Source of the DNA: Pseudomonas syringae
Lineage (GTDB): Bacteria > Pseudomonadota > Gammaproteobacteria > Pseudomonadales > Pseudomonadaceae
Assembly (NCBI RefSeq): GCF_021606685.1
Contig: NZ_WKCB01000013.1
Location: forward strand, 32,521-96,520
Direction of reading: 5' to 3'
DNA: 64,000 bases
The number at the start of each line of letters is the position of its first letter. Within the stretch, counting starts at the first letter, position 1. Under the pieces are notes generated by a model. That model was not told the origin of the DNA, searched no databases, and saw only the letters and a program-made list of their open reading frames with translations. The position numbers and the translations under genes were made by a program. This document shows positions 18,784-28,026 of the stretch, one piece after another.

Positions 18784-19800
18784 CTAGCTGTTATCACCAA
18801 GAATCAAACTTCGATAATGCCCAGGATTGGACCCGGCCCACTTACGAAACGCCTTGTAGAACGAGCTGGTGTCAGCAAACCCCAACCGCTCGGCGATCTC
18901 GGCAAAGCTGATGTGCGGTTCCGCCAGCCAGACAATCGCCAGCTCCTTGCGCACGCTGTCTTTGAGGCCCTGGTAGGTCTGGCCTTCTTCTGCCAGGCGG
19001 CGGCGCAGGGTGGAGGCGGAGATACACAAGGTGGCCGCCAGGCCGTCGGTTTCCGGCCAGGTGTCGGGCGGCATCTGGCGCAGGTCGTGTTTGATGCCTG
19101 TGGCCAGGCTGTCGGGGTCGCGGTATTTGACCAGGATGTTGGCCGGTGCATGCGCGAGGAAACGCTTGAGTTCTTCGGCGCTGCGTTTGATCGGCAGGTC
19201 GAGGCAGTCGGCGGAGAAGATCATGCGGGTGCGCGGCCGGTCAAAGCGCAGGTTGTCGGAGAACATCACCTGGTAATCATCACAGAAGTCCGGCTGCGGG
19301 CCGCGCAGTTCGATGGCCAGGATCGGTATCCGTCGCCCCGCCAGCCAGCAAGCGACGCCATGCACGATCATCCAGTAAGTGAAATAGGTGAAGGCGCGCT
19401 TGGGTGGCACGTCCGGCTCCAGCAGCACGATCTCGGCCAGGCTTTGCTGGCGCACCAGTTGGGCGGGCAATTGTTCAAGCATCAAGGATAAAAAGCCCAG
19501 GCCGGTTTCCAGGCTGACGCCCAGGTTCGCGTGGGTCATGGCCGCGCGGCAGAGAAACGCCAGGCTGCCTGACCTGAGTTTGCGCGGGTCCATGCCGAAG
19601 AACTCATCGTCCATGCGCCTGGCCAGCAAACGCCACAGGCGCGCGTAGGTGGTGGCCGACACCCGCGCGGTGGGCTCGGTGAGCAGCGCCGGGTCGATGC
19701 CGGCCTTGGTCAGCACCTCGGCACTGGTCGCGCCGGGTGCGCAGCTCTGCAACAGGGCTTCGCGCACGAGGTGGATGGAAATGGTGTCTTTTTCCGACAT
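18784..19800 (-). CDS. AraC-family regulator with arabinose-binding-like N-domain
   Basis: The 338-residue protein has the long N-terminal ligand domain (about residues 20-205, with FLCRAAMTHANLGVSLETGLGF) found in the OruR/ArgR-like AraC subgroup. A C-terminal AraC helix-turn-helix pair follows: DGLAATLCISASTLRRRLAEEG and SFAEIAERLGFADTSSFYKAFRKW. It is transcribed away from the efe operon and converges on oprN. The regulated genes are not evident. Start ATG 19800 gives the normal length for this subgroup. Confidence 0.85.
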   Translation of the reverse strand: MSEKDTISIHLVREALLQSCAPGATSAEVLTKAGIDPALLTEPTARVSATTYARLWRLLARRMDDEFFGMDPRKLRSGSLAFLCRAAMTHANLGVSLETGLGFLSLMLEQLPAQLVRQQSLAEIVLLEPDVPPKRAFTYFTYWMIVHGVACWLAGRRIPILAIELRGPQPDFCDDYQVMFSDNLRFDRPRTRMIFSADCLDLPIKRSAEELKRFLAHAPANILVKYRDPDSLATGIKHDLRQMPPDTWPETDGLAATLCISASTLRRRLAEEGQTYQGLKDSVRKELAIVWLAEPHISFAEIAERLGFADTSSFYKAFRKWAGSNPGHYRSLILGDNS

Positions 19801-19908
19801 GGGCAGTTAGGCAATCCGGTGCGCACAAGATGGCGTGCATGATAAGGGCGCTTGCCCTTCCCCACCACCGTTCAGCCACTGTTCAGCAAACGTCAAGATT
19901 GCCTGTTT

Positions 19909-19927
19909 AGTAATGAGTATCATTATG
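19909..19927. promoter_or_regulatory. Fur box in front of efeU
   Basis: The 19 bases match the classical Fur consensus (GATAATGATAATCATTATC) at 14 positions, with the symmetric core TAATGAgTATCATTA intact. It lies about 40 bp before efeU, an iron-uptake gene, so iron repression is the expected control. Confidence 0.75.
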
Positions 19928-19967
19928 TTACAACTTAGCCCCCTATCTAGTTCTGATGCGGTGCCGA

Positions 19968-20813
19968 ATGCTTGTTCCTTTTCTCATCATGCTGCGCGAA
20001 GGCATTGAAGCTGCGCTGATCGTCGGCATCATCGCCAGTTACCTGCAACAGACCGGGCGCGGCCAATGGATGCCGGCCGTGTGGATCGGGGTATTCCTCG
20101 CCGCTGCACTGGCGTTGCTGGTAGGTGGCGGCCTGGAACTGGTGAGCGCCGAATTCCCGCAAAAGCAGCAGGAACTGTTCGAAGGCATCGTTGGGCTGGT
20201 GGCGGTGGCGATCCTTAGCTCCATGGTGTTCTGGATGCGCAAGGTCGCGCGTTCCATCAAGCACTCCCTGCATGAATCCCTCGACCACGCCCTGGCCGGG
20301 TCCAAACACCAGGTGACGGCGCTGATCCTGATGGTGTTTTTCGCCGTGGCCCGCGAGGGTCTGGAGACCGTGTTTTTCCTGCTGGCGGTGTTCCAGCAAA
20401 GCGAAGGCCCGGGTGCGCCGGTTGGCGCCCTGCTCGGCCTGATCCTGGCGATCATCGTCGGTTTCCTGATCTACAGCGGCAGCATGCGTTTGAACCTCGG
20501 TGCATTTTTCCGCTGGACCGGCCTGTTCATCCTCGTGGTCGCCGCCGGCATCCTGGCGAATTCAGTCCAGGCGCTGCACGAAGCGGGCGTGTGGAACCAC
20601 CTGCAGACCGTGCTGTTCGACTGGAGCGCCGCGCTGCCGATGGACAGCCCACTGGGCTCGGTGCTGGCCGGCATGTTCGGTTACCAGGAAGCGCCGACCG
20701 TCAGCACCCTGGGGGCCTACCTGATTTATCTGGTAGTGGCCCTGGTGATGTTCTTTTTGCCGGCGGCAGCGGCCAAGCCTGCCGCCGCCTCCTCTTCCGT
20801 TTCCAGCCAGTAA
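19968..20813 (+). CDS. efeU: Ferrous-iron permease EfeU (FTR1 family)
   Basis: The 281-residue inner-membrane protein has seven predicted helices and both REXXE iron-binding motifs of FTR1/EfeU permeases: REGIE at residues 10-14 and REGLE mid-protein. The stretch MVFWMRKV and the segment GIRLNLGAFF-like SMRLNLGAFFRWTGLFIL match EfeU. It carries iron across the inner membrane in the EfeUOB system. ATG 19968 is chosen because family members start MLVPFLIMLREG; the in-frame ATG at 19956 would add four residues. A Fur box lies upstream and efeO follows after 12 bp. Confidence 0.92.
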   Translation: MLVPFLIMLREGIEAALIVGIIASYLQQTGRGQWMPAVWIGVFLAAALALLVGGGLELVSAEFPQKQQELFEGIVGLVAVAILSSMVFWMRKVARSIKHSLHESLDHALAGSKHQVTALILMVFFAVAREGLETVFFLLAVFQQSEGPGAPVGALLGLILAIIVGFLIYSGSMRLNLGAFFRWTGLFILVVAAGILANSVQALHEAGVWNHLQTVLFDWSAALPMDSPLGSVLAGMFGYQEAPTVSTLGAYLIYLVVALVMFFLPAAAAKPAAASSSVSSQ

Positions 20814-20825
20814 AAGGACCGCCTC

Positions 20826-22028
20826 TTGTCCAACCCAACCCCTCAACCGGCATTGCCACCCCGCGCCTTGCGCTGGGCCGTGGCGGGCTCGGTGGTCGTG
20901 ATGATCGCCGCCGGCGCCTTGTTCTACTACGCCTCGCAACTGGCGGCGAGCAAGCGCCAGACCAACCACAATGAGATCGCCGTGACCATCCACGCGCATG
21001 CCTGTGAGCCCAACGCGCTGACCGTGCCCGCCGGGCGCGCGAGCTTTCGGATCATCAACCGCTCCGACCGCGCGGTGGAATGGGAAATCCTCGACGGCGT
21101 GCTGGTGGTCGAAGAGCGCGAGAACATCGCCCCCGGCCTGAGCCAAGTGATCAATGCCAACCTGTTGCCCGGCGACTATGCGATTACCTGCGGCCTGCTG
21201 AGCAACCCGCGCGGCACCCTGCACGTGACGCCGACGGCTGAGTCCGATGCGCAGGCCAAGGCCAAGCCGTCGATGGTGGCGTTTATCGGCCCATTGTCGG
21301 AATTTCGCGTGTACCTGAGCAGCCAGGGCAGCGCCCTGGTCAAAGCCGTGACCGCCCTGCAAAACGCTATCAGCGCCGGTGACCTGGCCCAGGCCCAGGC
21401 CCTGTATGTACCGGCCCGCGAGGCTTATCAGCGACTGGCGCCGGCGTCCCAACGCCTGGCGGAGCTGGACAACGCCATCAACGCGCGTGCCGATTACTTT
21501 GAACAGCGCGAACAGGACCCGGCGTTCAGCGGCTTCCATCGTCTCGAATACAGCCTGTTCCAGCAACGCAGCCTGGACGGCCTGGCGCCGATTGCCCAGC
21601 GTCTGGTCACCGACGTGACCACCCTCAAGCAGCAACTGCTGGCCCAGTCCCTGCCGCCGGAGCAACTGGTGAGCATCGTGGTGCGCAACCTCAACAGCCT
21701 GGCGCAGGTACGTGCCATCAGCGGTGAAGAGGAGCGCTACAGCCATGTCGACCTGAATGGGTTTGCCGCCAACCTCGAAGCCGCGCACAAGGTGGTCGAG
21801 CTGATGCGTCCGCTGCTGACCAAATCCGCTGCCGACCTGTTGCCGAAAATCGACAGCGCCCTGGCCGCCTTCGACACCGAGCTGCAAGGCTTCAAGGTCG
21901 ATAAAGGCTACGCCACGTATGACAGCGTCACCGCCGATCAGCGCCAGCAGATCGCAGACAAGGCCAAGGCTCTGGCCGTTGCACTCGATGGAATCGACCC
22001 CGCCCTTGGCCTCTCCGGCCTGCAGTGA
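20826..22028 (+). CDS. efeO: Iron-uptake periplasmic protein EfeO
   Basis: The 400-residue protein has a membrane anchor/signal segment (residues about 17-37), an N-terminal cupredoxin-like domain and a C-terminal imelysin (peptidase M75) domain with HRLEY, the HxxE motif, and SGEEERYSHVDL. EfeO binds iron in the periplasm and cooperates with EfeU and EfeB. The start is TTG with AAAGGA upstream. The stop overlaps a GTG that opens the efeB frame. Confidence 0.9.
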   Translation: MSNPTPQPALPPRALRWAVAGSVVVMIAAGALFYYASQLAASKRQTNHNEIAVTIHAHACEPNALTVPAGRASFRIINRSDRAVEWEILDGVLVVEERENIAPGLSQVINANLLPGDYAITCGLLSNPRGTLHVTPTAESDAQAKAKPSMVAFIGPLSEFRVYLSSQGSALVKAVTALQNAISAGDLAQAQALYVPAREAYQRLAPASQRLAELDNAINARADYFEQREQDPAFSGFHRLEYSLFQQRSLDGLAPIAQRLVTDVTTLKQQLLAQSLPPEQLVSIVVRNLNSLAQVRAISGEEERYSHVDLNGFAANLEAAHKVVELMRPLLTKSAADLLPKIDSALAAFDTELQGFKVDKGYATYDSVTADQRQQIADKAKALAVALDGIDPALGLSGLQ

Positions 22029-22042
22029 AGACGACCAACTAC

Positions 22043-23347
22043 ATGAGTGATTCAGAACAGTTTTCTGCACAACGTCGCCGTGTCCTGCTGGGCATGGCCG
22101 CCACCGGTGCCGCCATCGCCGGCAGTACCCTTACCTGCCCGGCCATGGCAGCCGCCGCCGAGCAAGTCACCACCGCTCCGCGCAGTGACAAAACCCAGGA
22201 CCACCACGCCTTTCTCGGCAAGCACCAGAGCGGCATTGTCACCCCGCGCCCGGCCTGCGGCATGCTGGTAGCATTCGACGTATTGGCCAGCGACCGCGAA
22301 GACCTTGAGCGCCTGTTCCGCACCTTGAACGAGCGCATCAGTTTCCTGATGACCGGCGGCACCGTGCCGCAAGTCGACCCTAAGCTGCCGCCTACCGATT
22401 CCGGCATCCTCGGCCCGGTGGTCACGCCGGACAACCTGACCATCACCGTATCGGTCGGCGAGTCGCTGTTCGATGAGCGCTTCGGCCTCAGCGCCGCCAA
22501 GCCCAAACGCCTGAGCCGCATGGTCGGCTTCCCCAACGATGCGCTGGAACCGGCGCAGTGCCACGGCGACCTGAGCCTGCAGTTCAGTTCCAACACGCCG
22601 GACACCAATATCCACGCCCTGCGCGACATCGTCAAAAACCTGCCCGACCTGCTGCTGGTGCGCTGGAAGCAGGAAGGCAGCGTGCCGCCCCAGGCACCCG
22701 CCAAGCCGGGTGAACCGGCGCAGAGCGCGCGCAATTTCCTCGGTTTCCGCGACGGCTCGGCCAATCCGAATTCCAACGACGACACGGCGATGAACCAGAT
22801 TGTCTGGGTGCAACCGGGCAGCGACGAACCTGCCTGGGCCGTCAATGGCAGCTACCAGGCGGTGCGCATCATCCGCAACTTCGTCGAGCGCTGGGACCGT
22901 ACGCCCCTGCAAGAGCAAGAAAGCATCATCGGCCGCATCAAGACCACGGGCGCACCCATGGGGGGCCATCAGGAAAGCCAGGTTCCCGATTACAGCAAGG
23001 ACCCGCAAGGCAAGTTGACCAAGCTCGATGCGCACATCCGCCTGGCCAACCCGCGTACCCCGCAGACTCAGGCCAACCTGATCCTGCGGCGGCCGTTCAA
23101 CTACTCCAACGGCGTCAATAAAAACGGTCAGCTGGACATGGGGCTGCTGTTCATCTGCTACCAGGCTGACCTGGAGAAAGGTTTTATCAGTGTGCAAACC
23201 CGGCTCAACGGCGAGCCTCTGGAGGAATACCTCAAGCCGGTCGGCGGCGGGTATTTCTTCACCTTGCCGGGGGTCACAGGGCCCAAGGATTTCATTGGGC
23301 GCACGCTGCTCGCTGCAACGCCTGCTCAGACCACTGCCAACACCTAA
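22043..23347 (+). CDS. efeB: Deferrochelatase/peroxidase EfeB (DyP family)
   Basis: The 434-residue haem protein belongs to the dye-decolourising peroxidases, recognised by GFRDGSANP (the GxxDG motif) and the arginine-rich C-terminal half. The N-terminus has a twin-arginine-like signal, SAQRRRVLLGMAATGAA, for export in folded form. EfeB oxidises ferrous iron or removes iron from haem for EfeO/EfeU. ATG 22043 gives the normal N-terminus; GTG 22025, overlapping the efeO stop, is an alternative that adds six residues. Confidence 0.9.
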   Translation: MSDSEQFSAQRRRVLLGMAATGAAIAGSTLTCPAMAAAAEQVTTAPRSDKTQDHHAFLGKHQSGIVTPRPACGMLVAFDVLASDREDLERLFRTLNERISFLMTGGTVPQVDPKLPPTDSGILGPVVTPDNLTITVSVGESLFDERFGLSAAKPKRLSRMVGFPNDALEPAQCHGDLSLQFSSNTPDTNIHALRDIVKNLPDLLLVRWKQEGSVPPQAPAKPGEPAQSARNFLGFRDGSANPNSNDDTAMNQIVWVQPGSDEPAWAVNGSYQAVRIIRNFVERWDRTPLQEQESIIGRIKTTGAPMGGHQESQVPDYSKDPQGKLTKLDAHIRLANPRTPQTQANLILRRPFNYSNGVNKNGQLDMGLLFICYQADLEKGFISVQTRLNGEPLEEYLKPVGGGYFFTLPGVTGPKDFIGRTLLAATPAQTTANT

Positions 23348-23371
23348 ACCCCCTTAGAGCGCACACCTCCC

Positions 23372-24190
23372 ATGAAGAAATCGACTCTCGCGTTGTCGTT
23401 GTTAATGACCCTCTCGCCCCTGGCCGCTTTCGCCGCCACGGCGCCGCTGGACCTGGTCGGCCCGGTATCGGACTACAAGATCTACGTCACCGAAGAAATC
23501 GGCGAGTTGGTAACCCAGACCCAGGCGTTCACCGATGCCATCAACAAGGGCGACCTGGCCACCGCCAAGAAGCTCTACGCACCGACCCGCGTGCACTATG
23601 AGTCGATCGAGCCGATTGCCGAGCTGTTCAGCGACCTTGATGCGTCCATCGATTCGCGTGTCGACGACCATGAAAAAGGCGTGACTGCCGAAGACTTCAC
23701 CGGTTTCCACCGCATCGAATACGCGCTGTTCTCACAGAACTCGACCAAAGGCCTGGAAACCCTGACCGCCAAGCTCAACACCGATGTCAACGACCTCAAG
23801 ACCCGCGTCGACGGCCTGACCTTCCCGCCCGAGAAAGTCGTCGGCGGTGCCGCAGCCCTGCTCGAGGAAGTGGCCGCCACCAAGATCTCCGGCGAAGAAG
23901 ACCGCTACAGCCACACCGACCTGTATGACTTCCAGGGCAACATCGACGGCGCGAAGAAAATCGTCGACTTGTTCCGTGGCCAGATCGAGAAGCAAGACAA
24001 GGCCTTCCTGGCCAAGGTGGACAAGAACTTCGCCACCGTGGACAAGATCCTGGCCAAGTACAAAACCAAGGATGGCGGCTTTGAAACCTACGACAAGGTC
24101 AAGGAAAACGACCGTAAGGCCCTGGTCGGCCCGGTCAACACCCTGGCTGAAGACCTCTCCACCCTGCGTGGCAAGCTGAGCTTGAACTAA
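23372..24190 (+). CDS. efeM: EfeM-like imelysin (M75) periplasmic protein
   Basis: The 272-residue protein has a signal peptide ([21 protein letters not shown]) and a single imelysin domain with HRIEY (HxxE iron-binding motif) and [15 protein letters not shown]. It corresponds to the imelysin half of EfeO without the cupredoxin domain, the form called EfeM in pseudomonads. It closes the efe operon 24 bp after efeB and probably scavenges or hands over metal in the periplasm. Confidence 0.85.
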   Translation: MKKSTLALSLLMTLSPLAAFAATAPLDLVGPVSDYKIYVTEEIGELVTQTQAFTDAINKGDLATAKKLYAPTRVHYESIEPIAELFSDLDASIDSRVDDHEKGVTAEDFTGFHRIEYALFSQNSTKGLETLTAKLNTDVNDLKTRVDGLTFPPEKVVGGAAALLEEVAATKISGEEDRYSHTDLYDFQGNIDGAKKIVDLFRGQIEKQDKAFLAKVDKNFATVDKILAKYKTKDGGFETYDKVKENDRKALVGPVNTLAEDLSTLRGKLSLN

Positions 24191-24197
24191 ACGCCAG

Positions 24198-24242
24198 GCA
24201 AAAAAAGACCCGGCCCCTTGAACAGGGCTGGGTCTTTTTTTG
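24198..24242. terminator. Bidirectional terminator between efeM and pssA
   Basis: AAAAAAGACCC and GGGTCTTTTTT arms with GC-rich inner pairs enclose a short loop. T runs exist on both strands, so it serves both convergent genes. Confidence 0.9.
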
Positions 24243-24252
24243 CCTGCAGGTT

Positions 24253-25596
24253 TTACAAAATCCGGTACAGCAACCGCTCGATCCGTACCCGGCTGACCCG
24301 ACGCAGAAACTTGCCAACGGCTTCGGGGTAGTCCAGCAGTGTTTGCAAGTCCTGATACCGTTCGATGCGCGTGGTGTGTTCGAAGATCTGCGCCAGCTCC
24401 GTACGCCGTGGCGCCAGCCATTGGCCCTGCGGGTCGTCGATCAGCAAGGCGTTTTCCAGGTCAAGACGGAACGCGCGCGGGTTGAGGTTGTTGCCGGTCA
24501 GCAGGGTGTAGCGCTGGTCGACCCACATGCCCTTGAGGTGGTAGGTGTTGTCGCCCTCGCGCCACAGGTGCAGGTTCAACTGGCCGCTGTCGATCATCGG
24601 CTGGTGGCGCTTGGCGAAGCGACGCAGGCTGATTTCATACAGGTAAGGCAGCGCGGCGATCACCTTGAACGGCTCGCTCGGCGGGATGTAGAAGTCGTTG
24701 GCGGTTTTGTCGCCGACGATGATGTCGATCTTCACCCCGCGCGCCAGGGCCCGGTTGATCTCTCGGGTCACCGGCAGCGGCAGGTTGAAGTACGGCGTGC
24801 AGAGGGTCAGCTGGTGCTGCGCGCTGGCGATCAGTTCAAGGATCACCCGGTTCAGGGGGTTATTCTTGCCGACCCCCAGCAATGGGCTGACCGACAGGTG
24901 ACCATTGGGCAACTGCCCGCTGGTGGTGTCATACGTCGCGTGCTTGAGGCGGCTGCGCAAGTCGCCGATATCGTTGCGCAAACTGCGGGTGGTGGGCGGG
25001 TTGGGCAGGTCCAGGCGATTGACCGCCTTGGAGGCGATCAGGCCATGCTCCACCAGGTGCTGCATGGAATCGGCCAGGGGTTTGTTGTGGATCAGGTGAT
25101 AACGGTCACAGCGGTATTTGTCGAACTTGTGCAAGTACACATTGTTCAGGCTGGCGCCGCTGTACAACACGCTGTCGTCGATCACAAAGCCCTTGAGGTG
25201 CAGCACGCCGAACAGTTCGCGGGTCTGCACCGGCACACCATAAACCGGCACTTCACTGCTGTGGCGCGCGGTCATGGCCTGGTACCAGGCACTGTTGCCC
25301 GGTTGCTTGCCGGCGCCGATCAACCCGCGTTGGGCACGCAGCCAGTCGACCACTACCACGATGTCCAGCTCCGGCCGCGCGACCTTGGCGGCGTGCAGCG
25401 CGTCGTAGATCTCCTGCCCTGCTTCGTCCTGCTGCAGGTACAGCGCCACGATGTAGATGCGGCGGGTGGCCTGGGGGATTTTTTGCAACAGGCAGCGCCG
25501 ATACGCATTGGCGCCGGACAGCACCTCAATGGCCTCGGGAGTAACAGGGAAACCGCGCAGTTTGGGCAGCAGGGAGCGTTTGAAGAACGACGGCAT
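24253..25596 (-). CDS. pssA: Phosphatidylserine synthase PssA (phospholipase D superfamily)
   Basis: The 447-residue enzyme carries two HKD-type motifs, HLKGFVIDD and HLKGMWVDQ, with the downstream SGASLNN and TGNNLNPRAF motifs typical of type I CDP-diacylglycerol-serine O-phosphatidyltransferase. It makes phosphatidylserine, the precursor of phosphatidylethanolamine, at the inner face of the membrane. ATG 25596 is chosen because the family begins M-x-x-FFKR; the frame upstream looks non-coding. It is transcribed divergently from the TetR gene. Confidence 0.92.
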   Translation of the reverse strand: MPSFFKRSLLPKLRGFPVTPEAIEVLSGANAYRRCLLQKIPQATRRIYIVALYLQQDEAGQEIYDALHAAKVARPELDIVVVVDWLRAQRGLIGAGKQPGNSAWYQAMTARHSSEVPVYGVPVQTRELFGVLHLKGFVIDDSVLYSGASLNNVYLHKFDKYRCDRYHLIHNKPLADSMQHLVEHGLIASKAVNRLDLPNPPTTRSLRNDIGDLRSRLKHATYDTTSGQLPNGHLSVSPLLGVGKNNPLNRVILELIASAQHQLTLCTPYFNLPLPVTREINRALARGVKIDIIVGDKTANDFYIPPSEPFKVIAALPYLYEISLRRFAKRHQPMIDSGQLNLHLWREGDNTYHLKGMWVDQRYTLLTGNNLNPRAFRLDLENALLIDDPQGQWLAPRRTELAQIFEHTTRIERYQDLQTLLDYPEAVGKFLRRVSRVRIERLLYRIL

Positions 25597-25695
25597 AAGG
25601 CTCGCAGTGGGTCGATTCCTAAGAGGCCCCGAGCTTACACCATGGGGCTGCCCAGGTGGTGCTGTCACGCATGGAAAAAAGTTGATTGACCAAGA

Positions 25696-25709
25696 AGAAC
25701 GATCGTTCT
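25696..25709. promoter_or_regulatory. Palindromic operator ahead of the TetR gene
   Basis: AGAACGATCGTTCT is a perfect 14-bp palindrome 13 bases before the TetR start. Its form is typical of TetR-family operators, so autoregulation is likely. Confidence 0.6.
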
Positions 25710-25721
25710 ACTGTCAGCCAC

Positions 25722-26285
25722 ATGAACCAGATGACCAACACTGAAACCCGCGACATCATCCTCGACGTCACCGAAAAGCTGATCTACCGCCATGGCATTG
25801 CCGCCACCGGCATGGATTTGCTGGTGAAGACCGCCGGGGTCTCGCGCAAAAGTATTTACCGTTACTTCGCCAACAAAGATGAGTTGGTACTGGCGGCCCT
25901 GCAACGCCGCGACGAGCGTTGGATGCAGTGGCTGCGCAGCGACGTGGAGCGCAGCGAAGGCAGCGGCGAACGGCTGTTGGCGATATTCAGCGCGCTCAAG
26001 GCCTGGTTCGACTCGGCGGACTTTCGCGGCTGTGCCTTCATCAACACCAGTGGCGAAACCGGCGACCCGCACAATCCGGTCCGCCTGCTGGCCAAGGCGC
26101 ATAAACACAAACTGTTCGAGTACGCACGTGAACTGTGTGAAGCCCATGGCACCCCCGACCCCGAACGGCAGGCCGCGCACCTGCTGATCCTGATCGACGG
26201 CGCGATTACCGTTGCGCTGGTCACGGGTGATTCGACCGCTGCCGATAACGCGCAATGCATGGCGAAAACCCTATTGGGGCTGTGA
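25722..26285 (+). CDS. TetR-family transcriptional repressor
   Basis: The 187-residue protein has an N-terminal TetR helix-turn-helix (ILDVTEKLIYRHGIAATGMD, then VSRKSIYRYFANKDELV) and a helical ligand domain with FRGCAFINTSGE, common in small-electrophile or quinone-responsive TetR proteins. ATG 25722 is used; the earlier frame would overlap the palindrome at 25696-25709. The DUF1348 gene follows 53 bp downstream on the same strand, so it is the likely regulated partner. Confidence 0.85.
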   Translation: MNQMTNTETRDIILDVTEKLIYRHGIAATGMDLLVKTAGVSRKSIYRYFANKDELVLAALQRRDERWMQWLRSDVERSEGSGERLLAIFSALKAWFDSADFRGCAFINTSGETGDPHNPVRLLAKAHKHKLFEYARELCEAHGTPDPERQAAHLLILIDGAITVALVTGDSTAADNAQCMAKTLLGL

Positions 26286-26338
26286 ACGCACGCGCCTGCA
26301 CTATTCGATAACCGCTGATTGTTTTCAGGAGTTGCCCA

Positions 26339-26818
26339 ATGTCATCCACCGCAGAAACACGTCCACCGCTGCCGCCGTTTACCCGCGCCTCGGCCATCGA
26401 AAAAGTGCGCCTGGCCGAAGACGGCTGGAACTCCCGAGACCCGCAACGGGTATCGCTGGCCTACACCCACGACACCCAATGGCGTAACCGCGCCGAGTTC
26501 GTCCATAACCGCGAAGAAGCCAAGGGTTTTCTCACGCGTAAATGGGCCAGGGAGCTGGATTATCGACTGATCAAGGAATTGTGGGCCTTCAGCGATAACC
26601 GCATCGCCGTGCGGTATGCCTACGAATGGCACGACGACTCCGGCAACTGGTTCCGCTCATATGGCAACGAGAATTGGGAGTTCGACGAGCATGGCCTGAT
26701 GGCCAACCGTTTTGCCTGCATCAACGACCTGCCGATACTGGAGAGCGAGCGCAAGTTCCACTGGCCGCTGGGACGACGCCCGGACGAGCATCCGGGGTTG
26801 TCTGAACTGGGGCTTTAA
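26339..26818 (+). CDS. DUF1348 (NTF2-like) protein
   Basis: The 159-residue protein matches the DUF1348/YesE-like SnoaL family: [23 protein letters not shown], then WRNRAEF, then [20 protein letters not shown] and [13 protein letters not shown]. It has no signal peptide, so it acts in the cytoplasm; its reaction is unknown. CAGGAG lies 7 bases before the ATG. It probably forms a two-gene unit with the TetR regulator upstream. Confidence 0.85.
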   Translation: MSSTAETRPPLPPFTRASAIEKVRLAEDGWNSRDPQRVSLAYTHDTQWRNRAEFVHNREEAKGFLTRKWARELDYRLIKELWAFSDNRIAVRYAYEWHDDSGNWFRSYGNENWEFDEHGLMANRFACINDLPILESERKFHWPLGRRPDEHPGLSELGL

Positions 26819-26821
26819 GAC

Positions 26822-26853
26822 CCTGAGGCAGGGGGCTTGCCCCCCTGCCACAT
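26822..26853. repeat. GC-rich palindrome after the DUF1348 gene
   Basis: GGCAGGGGG and GCCCCCCTGCC pair around a CTT loop between convergent genes. It lacks a T run. It resembles the short palindromic repeats common between Pseudomonas genes and may also end transcription. Confidence 0.5.
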
Positions 26854-26856
26854 TGA

Positions 26857-28014
26857 TCAGTCCTGATTCAGGCCAACGCGGTACAGCACGCCGTTGTCCT
26901 CATCGGTCAACACATACAGATAGCCATCCGGCCCCTGCCGCACATCGCGAATCCGCGCCTTCAGGCCTTCAAGCAAACGCTCCTCATGCACTACCTTGTC
27001 GCCGTCGAACTGCAGGCGAATCAACTCCTGGGTGGCCAGCGCGCCTATGAACACGTTGTGCTGCCAGGGTTTGAAGCGATCAGCGTCGTAGAACGCCATG
27101 CCGCTGATACCCGGTGATTTTTCCCACACATGGTGCGGCTGTACGGTGCCCTCTGCGGTTTTGCCCTTGGCTTCGGGAATCGGTGTCAGCGAGTAGTTGA
27201 TTCCGTGGGTCGCCAGCGGCCAGCCGTAGTTCTTGCCGCGCTCAATGATGTTGATTTCATCACCGCCACGCGGGCCGTGCTCGTTCTCCCAGATCGTGCC
27301 GCTCCACGGGTTCAACGCCAGACCCTGCGGGTTGCGCTGGCCGTAGGACCAGATTTCAGGGCGCACGCCCTGCTGGCCGACAAATGGGTTGTCATCCGGC
27401 ACGCGACCGTCCGGGTAGATGCGCACGACCTTGCCTTGCAGCTTGTCCAGGTCCTGGGCGGTCGGGCGATCGTTGTTTTCGCCAAGGGTTACGAACAGGT
27501 AACCGTCCCGGTCAAACGCCAGGCGCGAGCCAAAGTGGTTGCCGGTGGAAAGCTTGGGCTCCTGGCGCAGGATCACTTTGAAATCGCTCAAGCCCTTGAG
27601 GTCGGCGGCCAGACGCCCCCGGCCCACTGCCGTTCCTGCCTTGCCGTCCTTGCCACCGCCCTCGGCGTAGGTCAGGTAGACCATGCGGTCCTGCTTGAAG
27701 TCCGGTGACAGCACCACATCCAGCAGCCCGCCCTGCCCCTTGGCCCAGACCTCGGGCACACCGGTCAACGGCGCAGACAGCTTGCCGTCCGGGCTGACGA
27801 AGCGCAGATGGCCGGGGCGCTCGGTGACCAGGAAGCCTTGCTGGTCCGGCAGAAACGCCACGGCCCACGGGTGGTCCAGGCCTTTGGCGATCGGGGTGAG
27901 GGTAAGGCTGCCCTGTTCACTGGGGAACTGCTGGGCATCGGCGGCATAAACAGCAGCGCCGGGCAGCAACGTGGTGGCGCACAGAGCGGCTAGCAGGGTT
28001 TTACGTAGAAACAT
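26857..28014 (-). CDS. PQQ-dependent aldose sugar dehydrogenase (YliI-like)
   Basis: The 385-residue periplasmic protein has a signal peptide (MFLRKTLLAALCATTLLPGAAVYAA) and the six-bladed propeller of the glucose/sorbosone dehydrogenase family. Characteristic segments are LDHPWAVAFLPD, NHFGSRLAFDRDGYLF and the PQQ/calcium-site region HGPRGGDEINIIERGKNYGWP. It oxidises aldose sugars with PQQ and passes electrons to the respiratory chain. Its ribosome-binding site overlaps the stop of the gene before it, 12 bp away, so the two are co-transcribed. Confidence 0.85.
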   Translation of the reverse strand: MFLRKTLLAALCATTLLPGAAVYAADAQQFPSEQGSLTLTPIAKGLDHPWAVAFLPDQQGFLVTERPGHLRFVSPDGKLSAPLTGVPEVWAKGQGGLLDVVLSPDFKQDRMVYLTYAEGGGKDGKAGTAVGRGRLAADLKGLSDFKVILRQEPKLSTGNHFGSRLAFDRDGYLFVTLGENNDRPTAQDLDKLQGKVVRIYPDGRVPDDNPFVGQQGVRPEIWSYGQRNPQGLALNPWSGTIWENEHGPRGGDEINIIERGKNYGWPLATHGINYSLTPIPEAKGKTAEGTVQPHHVWEKSPGISGMAFYDADRFKPWQHNVFIGALATQELIRLQFDGDKVVHEERLLEGLKARIRDVRQGPDGYLYVLTDEDNGVLYRVGLNQD

Positions 28015-28026
28015 AGGGCGTCTTCC

